A program made the translations under genes and the position numbers. A stretch of DNA of 10,618 nt. Source: Planctomycetaceae bacterium. Lineage in GTDB: Bacteria > Planctomycetota > Planctomycetia > Planctomycetales > Planctomycetaceae. Below the pieces are notes generated by a model, which saw only the letters and a list, made by a program, of their open reading frames with translations, was not told where the DNA came from and did no database searches. This document shows, in pieces, positions 1 through 6,072 of the stretch (position 1 is its first letter; every line of letters begins with the position of its first letter). Location of the stretch: NCBI GenBank assembly GCA_003445035.1, contig DLVV01000352.1, forward strand, positions 2,352 through 12,969, given 5' to 3'.

Positions 1-696
1 TCGGCTCGCCATCGCGTGATCCCCGATCGGATCGAAGCCGCCACATTGCTGATCGCCGCCGCGATCACCGGGGGACAGATCGACATTTCCCCCGTCCGCC
101 CCGACCACCTCGTCGCCGTCCGCGAGGTCCTCGAACGGACCGGAGTGCGGATCGAACAACTGGCCACCGAATCCGTATCTCACCCCGGGCAGGTCACACT
201 GCGAGCCACCGCGCCCGATGTGATCGCCCCCACGACATTGACCGCCCTGCCCTACCCGGGTGTCCCCACCGACATCCAGGCCCAGCTGATGGCCCTGCTG
301 TGCCTGGCCGACGGCATCAGCGTGATCACCGACAAGGTGTTTCCTGACCGGTTCCTGCACGCCGCCGAACTGGTCCGGCTGGGCGGGCGGATCACGCGAG
401 AGGGCCCCACGGCGGTGATCCACGGGGTCAGTCAACTCAGTGGTGCCAACGTGATGGCCGGAGACCTGCGGGCCAGTGCCGCACTGGTGCTCGCGACCCT
501 GGCCGCCAGCGGGCCCTCGACCATCCGGCGGATCTATCATCTCGACCGAGGCTACCAGAGGCTCGACGACAAGCTGAATCTGCTCGGCGCCGACGTGACC
601 CGGACCGGCGACAGCCGTGGCCCGTCACCACCTCACTGGGACATCGGCACGACAGCCCGGACCGACCACTCCGGCCGCCGGGTGGCCGGGGGTTAG
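1..696 (+). CDS. murA: UDP-N-acetylglucosamine 1-carboxyvinyltransferase (MurA), C-terminal part, 5' truncated by window edge
   Basis: MurA transfers enolpyruvate from PEP to UDP-GlcNAc in the cytoplasm, the first committed step of peptidoglycan synthesis. The frame is open to base 1, so the N-terminal half, including the catalytic cysteine loop, lies outside the window. About 231 residues are visible, against roughly 420 for the whole enzyme. Recognisable EPT-fold motifs in order are IPDRIEA near base 19; PTDIQAQ near bases 265-285, whose Asp matches the catalytic Asp305 of E. coli MurA; the RFLHAAEL helix, whose Arg matches Arg331; DLRASAAL (Arg371); and YHLDRGYQRLDDKL (Arg397). After the usual end of the fold (LGADV-T-R) there is an extra tail of about 30 residues rich in Pro, Gly, Arg and Thr, with no recognisable motif. 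The stop TAG overlaps the stop of the convergent gene by two bases. Family assignment is secure; the role of the tail is unknown. Confidence 0.95.
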   Translation, partial: SARHRVIPDRIEAATLLIAAAITGGQIDISPVRPDHLVAVREVLERTGVRIEQLATESVSHPGQVTLRATAPDVIAPTTLTALPYPGVPTDIQAQLMALLCLADGISVITDKVFPDRFLHAAELVRLGGRITREGPTAVIHGVSQLSGANVMAGDLRASAALVLATLAASGPSTIRRIYHLDRGYQRLDDKLNLLGADVTRTGDSRGPSPPHWDIGTTARTDHSGRRVAGG

Positions 697-1226
697 GGCA
701 AGAACCCTCGTTCGCGGAGCTCCTGGACGTTATCCGGGGCACTCTGCCAGATTCTCTCGGCCGCGTACCGCAACAGGGCCACTCCGCCCAGTCCGTACGG
801 CGCGGTCAAGATCGCCGTGCGATCCTCCTCCTGGTCATCGAGTCGCCGGTTGAGCTTCTCGACGGCCTCGTCCACTCGATCACTGATGATCTCGGTAGGA
901 CCACTGGTGTTGTCGACCCTGAGATTGGAGAATCCCGCCGTGCGAGCCATCAGGAACTCGACGATGCTGTCATCTTCCTGTTCATCGAAGAAGCCGCGGA
1001 ACTCGGGACGTGCGTTCTCGGGAGTGATGATCGTCGGCCGTGTGATGCGAACCTCTCCCTGGGTCACCGTCACGGTGTCTTCGTCGGCCGGCTTGTCACA
1101 CACCAGGAAATAGGGCAATTCGGATTCGCCGAAGGTGAACAGCGAATAATGGACCGGTCGCGCGATCTGCACGGCCTCCCAGATATCCCGGTAGCGCGAT
1201 TCGTCGTCGAAATCTTCAAGCCACAT
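693..1226 (-). CDS. Conserved-looking acidic protein of unknown function (177 aa)
   Basis: I do not recognise a characterised family. The protein is soluble, with no signal peptide or membrane segment, and is strongly acidic in its first two thirds. It opens with MWLEDFDDESRYRDIWEAV. A central stretch reads like a beta-rich domain (HYSLFTFGESELPYFLV, then GEVRITRPTIITPE). It is followed by a probable charged helix (DRVDEAVEKLNRRLDDQEED) and a Gly/Ala-rich C-terminus ending RERGFLP. The start at 1226 is chosen because GAGGAAAG lies 8 nt upstream and a good promoter lies about 50 nt further out. The frame stays open upstream to 1805, but that extension crosses the divergent genes and is not credible. 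The gene is convergent with murA and divergent from the small Lys-tailed gene. It resembles proteins annotated as hypothetical in planctomycetes (recalled, not searched). Confidence 0.85.
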   Translation of the reverse strand: MWLEDFDDESRYRDIWEAVQIARPVHYSLFTFGESELPYFLVCDKPADEDTVTVTQGEVRITRPTIITPENARPEFRGFFDEQEDDSIVEFLMARTAGFSNLRVDNTSGPTEIISDRVDEAVEKLNRRLDDQEEDRTAILTAPYGLGGVALLRYAAERIWQSAPDNVQELRERGFLP

Positions 1227-1234
1227 GGCGCGGT

Positions 1235-1242
1235 CTTTCCTC
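1235..1242 (-). promoter_or_regulatory. Ribosome binding site deciding the start of the 177-aa protein
   Basis: On the minus strand GAGGAAAG lies 8 nt before the ATG at 1226. This fixes that ATG as the start rather than the long open extension upstream. Confidence 0.7.
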
Positions 1243-1281
1243 ATCCCACGGCCCGGACATCCCCCGCGGCCGACTGGTGCG

Positions 1282-1310
1282 AGTATAAACTCCGGCGGAT
1301 GAGACGACCA
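1282..1310 (-). promoter_or_regulatory. Sigma70-like promoter for the 177-aa protein gene
   Basis: On the minus strand a TATACT -10 box (1282-1287) is separated by exactly 17 bp from TGGTCG (1305-1310), a partial match to TTGACA. The predicted start site is near 1275, giving a leader of about 50 nt to the ATG at 1226. The AT-rich -10 stands out in a GC-rich background. The -35 match is only 3 of 6. Confidence 0.5.
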
Positions 1311-1327
1311 TGTGCCAGCCGGACCCC

Positions 1328-1357
1328 TTGACAGTTTCCCGAGGCGTTGAAGAGAAT
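1328..1357 (+). promoter_or_regulatory. Possible promoter for the small Lys-tailed gene
   Basis: A perfect TTGACA lies at 1328-1333, followed after an 18-bp spacer by GAGAAT (1352-1357), a 4-of-6 match to TATAAT. It points toward the small gene at 1450 and would give a leader of about 85 nt. No other plus-strand candidate in 1227-1449 is better. The -10 is imperfect, so this is tentative. Confidence 0.35.
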
Positions 1358-1449
1358 CGGGCACGTCGGTTGTCGGTCTGAAGGCCGAGGCGGTCGCGAC
1401 ACTCGTGGCCGTAAGCGACACGATCAAAGTCCAACAGAAAGACATAACG

Positions 1450-1608
1450 ATGAGCGGACCGATTGTTCGCACCGGTGCCACTCCCGAGTTCTGGGAGAAC
1501 TGGGACAAGATTTTCGGCGACAAGGGCAAGAAGAGCACCGGCAAGAAGAAGGCCGGAGCCAAGGCCTCGAAAAAATCGGCGAAGAAAAAGTCGGGCAAAA
1601 AGAAGTAG
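1450..1608 (+). CDS. Small lysine-tailed protein (52 aa), function unknown
   Basis: The protein has a short head, MSGPIVRTGATPEFWENWDK followed by IFGDKG, and a tail that is about half lysine: 15 of the last 29 residues, alternating with Gly, Ala and Ser. The tail resembles the (A/S)KK-rich tails of bacterial histone-H1-like and other nucleic-acid-binding proteins. The head carries aromatic residues (F, W, W, F) spaced like an amphipathic helix. I believe short proteins with a TPxFWENWDxxFG head recur in planctomycetes, but no function is known to me. The ATG at 1450 is chosen because the conserved-looking head begins there; a GTG at 1405 would add 15 residues. The Shine-Dalgarno is weak (AGAAAGACA upstream). 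It is followed after 41 bp by the membrane-protein gene. Nucleic-acid binding is inference from composition only. Confidence 0.75.
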   Translation: MSGPIVRTGATPEFWENWDKIFGDKGKKSTGKKKAGAKASKKSAKKKSGKKK

Positions 1609-1622
1609 TCGACGCGTCGACT
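1607..1622. repeat. 16-bp perfect palindrome between two plus-strand genes
   Basis: AGTCGACGCGTCGACT is its own reverse complement. It begins within the TAG stop of the 52-aa gene and sits 27 bp before the GTG start of the membrane-protein gene. In RNA it could form a six-pair stem with a CGCG loop. No T-tract follows, so it is not a standard intrinsic terminator. Confidence 0.8.
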
Positions 1623-1649
1623 CGTTCCCGAGGCGGCGTTGGTCTGCTC

Positions 1650-3119
1650 GTGTCTTCGTTGGCGGCCGCCGCCTGCCTGGCTTACTCCGCCCTGCGCGCT
1701 CCGGCACCCGGTGTCAACGAGCCGCACTACCTGGCCAAGGCATTGCACTGGATCGATCCCGCCTGGTGCCAGGGCGACTTTTTCCTCGAATCCTCCAATC
1801 CCCACCTCGTCTTCTACACGCTGGTGGGCCCGGGGACCGCGGTGCTGACGTTTCCGGCGGTGACCTGGCTGGGCCGCGTGCTCGCCCTGTCGCTGCTGGC
1901 CACCGGCTGGGTGGCGATGGTCCGGCGGCTGGTCCCCGACACCTGGGCCGGCTGGACGGCAACCACGGCCTTCCTGTTGGCCGCCTCGATCGGAAACCTC
2001 TCTGGAGAATGGGTCGTCGGTGGCTTCGAATCCAAGGTGGTGGCCTACGGACTGCTGGCCTGGTCATCGGCCTTCGGACTCGCTCACCACCATCGGCTGG
2101 CGGGGACCCTCTGCGGGTTGGCCATCAGCATTCACCCGATCGTGGGAGGCTGGGGACTCGTCCTGGCTGTCCTGGCTCGCCCTTGGCCGATTGATCGACT
2201 CCGACTGCAACAGGCGGCACTGGTCGTGGTTTGTGCCTTGCCGGGAATCATTCCCGTACTGGGTTTACTCGGCAACGGCTCGCCGCGGGCCGACACCGTA
2301 CAGGTCTTTGCCCGGCTGGGTCATCACCTGGTGCCCGCTCGGTTCTCGCTCACCTGGACCACTCTTTACGTCGCCCTGGCCTCCGCATGGCTGGTTGCCC
2401 GGTTCAGGGCACAGAGATCTCCCGCAGAAACCTGGTGGGTGAGACTGGTCCTGGGTTCCGTGGTGGTCGCTGCCGCTGGCTGGGCACTGGCCCTCGACAC
2501 ACCGCCCGACCTGGCTGGTGCCCCCGACGCCTGGACCCGGCTCCGCCTGGTGTCGATGAAGTTTTACCCCTACCGGCTCTTCGATGTCCTGCTGCCGGCG
2601 GCGTTGGCGATCTCCGCCGCCGGCCTGCTGACCCGGTGGCCGTCGCTTCGCCTTCGAATCGCCATCCCGGCGGTGCTCCTCGCGGTCGCCCTGGCGCTGC
2701 CGGCTCCTGACCGCAACCCCAGCCGACTGTCCAGGGAGCTCCTGGACGACTGGACCCGCACCTGTGGCTGGATCGACGACCACCTGCCACCGGCGGCGAT
2801 CGTACTGACGCCGCGCGGGAGCTGGGCTTTCAAGTGGTACGCCAAGCGGGCCGAATATGTGGTCTTCAAGGACTGCCCCCAGGACGCGGCCGGAGTCCTG
2901 GAATGGGACCGCCGACGCCAGGCCCGTGGCCGCTGGCTGATGGACATCCAGTTGGGTCGCCCACCGCTTGAGACCACCGCCCGGGCTTTCGGCCCCCAGG
3001 CCATTACCCACATCCTCTGGCGACGGACCGACGGCCTCCGGTCACTCGAGGGATTCGAGGCGATCTTCAAAACGCCGCACCACGTCGTCTACTCCGTCCC
3101 GGCTACCGGCTCGAAGTGA
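1650..3119 (+). CDS. Polytopic membrane protein, DUF6798-like (489 aa)
   Basis: This is an integral membrane protein with about eight or nine hydrophobic segments, roughly at residues 1-16, 55-70, 76-92, 101-118, 130-145, 150-176, 188-207, 237-251, 265-282, 312-327 and 337-351 (some may be re-entrant or short). A C-terminal domain of about 135 residues carries no membrane segment. Visible motifs are VNEPHYLAKALHW and CQGDFFLESSNPH in the first loop, FYPYRLFDVLLP near 305-316, and LTPRGSWAFKWYAKR with VVFKDCP in the C-terminal domain. The layout resembles the planctomycete DUF6798 family (recalled, not searched). An acidic first loop is also typical of GT-C glycosyltransferases, but activity is unproven. 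The start is uncertain: GTG at 1650 follows the small gene, with GAGG about 17 nt upstream, and a CTG at 1644 fits that ribosome site better. The 3' end lies 15 bp from the convergent propeller gene. Confidence 0.85.
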   Translation: MSSLAAAACLAYSALRAPAPGVNEPHYLAKALHWIDPAWCQGDFFLESSNPHLVFYTLVGPGTAVLTFPAVTWLGRVLALSLLATGWVAMVRRLVPDTWAGWTATTAFLLAASIGNLSGEWVVGGFESKVVAYGLLAWSSAFGLAHHHRLAGTLCGLAISIHPIVGGWGLVLAVLARPWPIDRLRLQQAALVVVCALPGIIPVLGLLGNGSPRADTVQVFARLGHHLVPARFSLTWTTLYVALASAWLVARFRAQRSPAETWWVRLVLGSVVVAAAGWALALDTPPDLAGAPDAWTRLRLVSMKFYPYRLFDVLLPAALAISAAGLLTRWPSLRLRIAIPAVLLAVALALPAPDRNPSRLSRELLDDWTRTCGWIDDHLPPAAIVLTPRGSWAFKWYAKRAEYVVFKDCPQDAAGVLEWDRRRQARGRWLMDIQLGRPPLETTARAFGPQAITHILWRRTDGLRSLEGFEAIFKTPHHVVYSVPATGSK

Positions 3120-3134
3120 GATGGGACGCGGAGT

Positions 3135-4643
3135 TCACGGCCGCCTGAGGTCGTAACAGATCAGCCGCGCGGTGGTGCGGGTTACCGGATCTCGCATGTT
3201 CTGGCTGATGTAGAGCAATCCGCGACTGATCACCGGTGGGCACCACGACTCGCGAGCCAGAAACAGCGATGACCGCTGCGTGATCTTGTACCCCTTGGGA
3301 GAAAGGTCCATCCACATCAACTGACCAAGTTCCCCCAGGACCAGCGCCTGACCGTCGGCCTGCAGAAAGGAACCCCGCAACGGGCTCAGTGTCAACGTCT
3401 GCTCGACGCCCTGCACCGTGACCGTCTGCTCCCACTCGGGCTCTTCACGCCAGACCACCCGACCGACCTTCAGGTCGACACAGACCAGGGACGCGTCCGG
3501 TTCGTTTCGGCCGTCAAAGCCGTACAGGTAACCATCCTTGATCAGGGGCGTACTCCAGTGCAGCCCCAGTTGATTCGGCTCGGTATTGTGTTCGGCGTCG
3601 GGCATCTGCCAAACGACCTTGTGTGAGGACAGGTCCTTGCCGACCTCCAACAGCGCGCTGCCGGTCTGGTAACTGGCCGAAACAAAGATGCGGTTGCCGC
3701 CCACCACCAGCGGGCATGACGCGTTGACGCTCTCGTATTTTTTGCTCCGCCACGGAAATTCCAGTTCCAGTTTCCCGTTGCTCGGATCAATCAACATCAG
3801 CCCGCCGGTCGACGGCCTGCTCTCGCCACCGGCAAAGACCAGCACACGAGTCTTTCCGTGAATCTTCACCAGACGGGGCGAAGCGTAACTGGGCCCCCAT
3901 TTTTTCCCCGAGACCCACAACAGCTTGCCCGAGAGCGTGTGGAACGCCGCGACGCACGGGCCGCCCACCTTGCCGATATTGATCACCAACCGGTCACCGA
4001 CCAGCAGAGGGGTGCCGACGGCTCCGAAAAAGTCCTGTGGAACCTGAAATTCTGTCGACAGGCTTCGCTGCCAGATCTTTCGTCCCGTCGCCAGTTCCAG
4101 GCAGATCAGGAACCCCTCGGCCGTATAAATGTGAACCCGGTTGCCCTCGATCACCGGAGTCGATCGCGGTCCGCTGCTGTACCCCAGGCGGTCACGGTAC
4201 GCGGTCGCAAACTTGTGCTCCCAGAACTTCTGACCGGTTTCGGCGTGCAGGCACTCGACAACGACATCGTTGCCGACCCGGTGGGGGTAAACCAGGAAAG
4301 GATGCCGGATGGCCGGTGACGCGTACCCGTCACCGGCGGCCAGTTCCCAGACCTTGGCCGGACCGGTCTTCGGCCAGGTCTTCAACAGGTGCGTCTCGGT
4401 CGAGACACCGTTGTGGGTCGGCCCCAGGAAACCGGTCCAGGAGTGGGTCCTGGCCTGCTTGGAGAGCGGCTTGGCCGCCTTGTTCGTCTTGACCCGGGCG
4501 TAGGGTTTCGGGGCAGGAGGAGTCGTGTTGTCGGCAGTGCCGGCCACCTTGGGCGGTGCCGGATCCTCCACGGCCGTTGGGTCGGCACTATGTACGAATC
4601 CGGACGTTCCCAGCCAGACCGAAAGCAGAACCGCCAGACGCAT
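3135..4643 (-). CDS. Secreted PQQ-like beta-propeller repeat protein (502 aa)
   Basis: This is a predicted exported protein of the PQQ-binding-like (quinoprotein/BamB-type) propeller superfamily. Residues 1-20 form a signal peptide (MRLAVLLSVW, LGTSGFVHSA) with probable cleavage before Asp21. A Pro/Ala/Lys-rich linker to about residue 65 follows, then the opening HSWTGFLGPTHNGVSTE. Propeller blades carry the degenerate [AD]-x-x-[TS]-G-[KR]-x-x-W signature: CLHAETGQKFW (131-141), CLELATGRKIW (181-191), AFHTLSGKLLW (233-243), LIDPSNGKLEL (about 284-294) and CVDLKVGRVVW (about 388-398). No dehydrogenase catalytic motif is apparent, so a binding or scaffold role is as likely as an enzymatic one. 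The ATG at 4643 is preferred over one two codons upstream because AAGGGG sits 6 nt before it. It lies 112 bp downstream of the citrate-synthase-like gene and may be co-transcribed with it. Confidence 0.9.
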   Translation of the reverse strand: MRLAVLLSVWLGTSGFVHSADPTAVEDPAPPKVAGTADNTTPPAPKPYARVKTNKAAKPLSKQARTHSWTGFLGPTHNGVSTETHLLKTWPKTGPAKVWELAAGDGYASPAIRHPFLVYPHRVGNDVVVECLHAETGQKFWEHKFATAYRDRLGYSSGPRSTPVIEGNRVHIYTAEGFLICLELATGRKIWQRSLSTEFQVPQDFFGAVGTPLLVGDRLVINIGKVGGPCVAAFHTLSGKLLWVSGKKWGPSYASPRLVKIHGKTRVLVFAGGESRPSTGGLMLIDPSNGKLELEFPWRSKKYESVNASCPLVVGGNRIFVSASYQTGSALLEVGKDLSSHKVVWQMPDAEHNTEPNQLGLHWSTPLIKDGYLYGFDGRNEPDASLVCVDLKVGRVVWREEPEWEQTVTVQGVEQTLTLSPLRGSFLQADGQALVLGELGQLMWMDLSPKGYKITQRSSLFLARESWCPPVISRGLLYISQNMRDPVTRTTARLICYDLRRP

Positions 4644-4755
4644 GGTCATCCCCTTCTTCAAGTCGTGCTGCCGCCGGTTTGCCCGGGACAGGCTGGGTCG
4701 ATTGAACCCCCTGCCCGGCGGATTTTCAACCCGCCCTCGGCACACCGGCTCGAGC
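4644..4755 (-). other. Spacer between the citrate-synthase-like and propeller genes
   Basis: This 112-bp stretch contains the propeller ribosome site (AAGGGG, 4650-4655) and a small inverted repeat, GGCGG at 4717-4721 with CCGCC at 4731-4735. A stem of five pairs without a U-tract is too weak to call a terminator. No promoter boxes are clear, so read-through from the upstream gene is plausible. Confidence 0.4.
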
Positions 4756-5913
4756 TCAATCCCAAACCGGTCTCGCGGGAATGTCACGCGGCGGCGGCCC
4801 CACGTAATGCGGCCGGGTGACGCTGGCCACCGGACGGCCGAATTGTTCGAGTACGTGCGCCGACCAACCCAGCAACCGTGCCACGACCACCAGCGGCAGG
4901 TGACACTCGGGATCAACACCGCCGGCGGCCAGCAGACGGATCGCCGCCCAGTCCCAGCCGGGCACGCCGCCACAGGCAATCACGGCCGCCTCGAGTTCAG
5001 CGGCCGCGCGATCGATCGCCTTCACAAAATCGCTGTCGGCCTCGTCGGACAGGTGCTCGGCCCACGCCACACCGATCTCACGTCGGGGATCTTCTGCGGC
5101 TCGACCTCCAAAGACGGTGCCTGGCACGCCGAGTCCCGCGTCGAGTCGTTCGAGTACCCATCCCTCGGCGTCATCCTGCCAGGGCCGCTCGTCCCACAAC
5201 GACACCAACTCTTGCGACAACCCCGCACGTTCGGACGTCGATTCGACCGCAGCAGCAGCCAACACCGCGCCGTGCAGATCGGCTCCGGTGGCCGCTGCCA
5301 ATCGAGCAGCTTGCACAGCGGGGCTGAACCCCACATCGATCACGCTGATCAGCAACACGTCCAGTGCCCGCTCGAACAGTGGCGAGGGAACCGCACCGGT
5401 CAGCATCGCAGCCAACTGGGACGGAAAACTCCGCTCCACGTCCGGCTCGACTGGCTCGAACCCCGTGGTCGCCGCCAATCGATCCGCCACGATCAGCGGC
5501 ACACGACCGATCAAGCGGATCGCCCGGGCCCGATCAGAATCCACCGATTGATCAGCCGGTCGCGGGTCGAAATGGGCAACGGCGCTGATCGCTGTCAGCA
5601 ACACATCAGCCAACGCCACGTGCAACGGCAGCCGTTGCAGCAAGTCGCGCATCCATTCCGACTCGTCGGCCCATTCCGCCCCGTCTGACGATTCGGCGAG
5701 CACCGCCCGAAAGTCTGCCAGGAACACCTCGTCCGGCAACTCACCATACAACAGCAGGTAAGCCACCTCGGTGAAGGTCGATTCCCTGACCAGGTCCAGC
5801 ACGTCGTATCCGCGGTAGGCAACCGAGCGGTCACTCCAGTCGGCAATCGCCGTATCGGTCACCATCTCGCGGTGACCCGCTCGTACGCCTCGCCCCTCGC
5901 CATGTTCCGTCAC
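4756..5913 (-). CDS. Citrate-synthase-fold protein lacking catalytic histidines (385 aa)
   Basis: Family landmarks are clear: AYRGYDVLDLVRESTFTEVAYLLLYGELP (32-60, in two motifs), MLTGAVPSPLFERALDVLLI (170-189), TGADLHGAVLAA (209-220), EDPR (274-277) and VVVARLLGWSAHVLEQ then RPHYVG near 343-372. The catalytic positions are altered. Laid ungapped against the bacterial HADHExNAST loop, this protein reads VIDVGFSPAV (191-200), and GPLHGGAN becomes STSERAGL (225-232), so both catalytic histidines are gone. The GHR before DPR is also missing, while the Asp of DPR is kept. The upstream HPM motif is replaced too. It is therefore unlikely to make citrate. Length is near that of ordinary bacterial enzymes, and the frame is intact with conserved structural residues, arguing against a decaying pseudogene. 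GTG at 5913 is chosen because the fold's N-terminal strand (GRGVRAG) begins there; ATG at 5865 would truncate it. Confidence 0.85.
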   Translation of the reverse strand: MTEHGEGRGVRAGHREMVTDTAIADWSDRSVAYRGYDVLDLVRESTFTEVAYLLLYGELPDEVFLADFRAVLAESSDGAEWADESEWMRDLLQRLPLHVALADVLLTAISAVAHFDPRPADQSVDSDRARAIRLIGRVPLIVADRLAATTGFEPVEPDVERSFPSQLAAMLTGAVPSPLFERALDVLLISVIDVGFSPAVQAARLAAATGADLHGAVLAAAAVESTSERAGLSQELVSLWDERPWQDDAEGWVLERLDAGLGVPGTVFGGRAAEDPRREIGVAWAEHLSDEADSDFVKAIDRAAAELEAAVIACGGVPGWDWAAIRLLAAGGVDPECHLPLVVVARLLGWSAHVLEQFGRPVASVTRPHYVGPPPRDIPARPVWD

Positions 5914-6072
5914 GGCGTCGTCCCCCCGGGAATTTCGGAGGCCACTCCTTGGCCCCGCCGGGCGGCATTGTAACGTCTGGCAACCTCTCGAGACGCCCAA
6001 TCGCACGAAAAAACAGAATCCGGTCGCTACGATGGGCCTCATTGCTCTTCGGCCCGATTCTCGAGAACGCCC
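5914..6072. promoter_or_regulatory. Divergent promoter region between the citrate-synthase-like and esterase genes
   Basis: On the minus strand a TACAAT -10 box lies at 5967-5972, giving a leader of about 47 nt to the GTG at 5913; no convincing -35 lies 16-18 bp upstream of it. Within that leader GGCCA (5940-5944) and TGGCC (5950-5954) form an inverted repeat whose loop on the transcript is AGGAG. On the plus strand GCTACGAT (6026-6033) could hold a -10 for the esterase, but its -35 is poor. A purine-rich A-tract lies at 6008-6013. Confidence 0.4.

Noticed and set aside
1347..1649. Upstream extension of the membrane protein to the ATG at 1347
   Set aside because: It would overlap the 52-aa gene in another frame and gives a polar, unstructured 101-residue lead with no ribosome site.
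1227..1805. N-terminal extension of the 177-aa protein to 1805
   Set aside because: It would cross the promoter region, the small gene and the start of the membrane gene on the opposite strand, and the promoter and ribosome site support a start at 1226.
2265..3070. Minus-strand open frames opposite the membrane protein
   Set aside because: Low-complexity Gly/Arg-rich shadow translations with no ribosome site.
4717..4735. Inverted repeat considered as an intrinsic terminator or attenuator
   Set aside because: Only five base pairs with a nine-base loop and no T-tract on either strand.
4758..5688. Long plus-strand frames opposite the citrate-synthase-like gene
   Set aside because: The translations are Arg/Pro/Ser-rich with no motifs, typical shadows of a GC-rich gene.
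6005..6033. Candidate esterase promoter with TACGAT as -10
   Set aside because: No acceptable -35 hexamer at 16-18 bp spacing, so it is kept only as a note in the divergent region.
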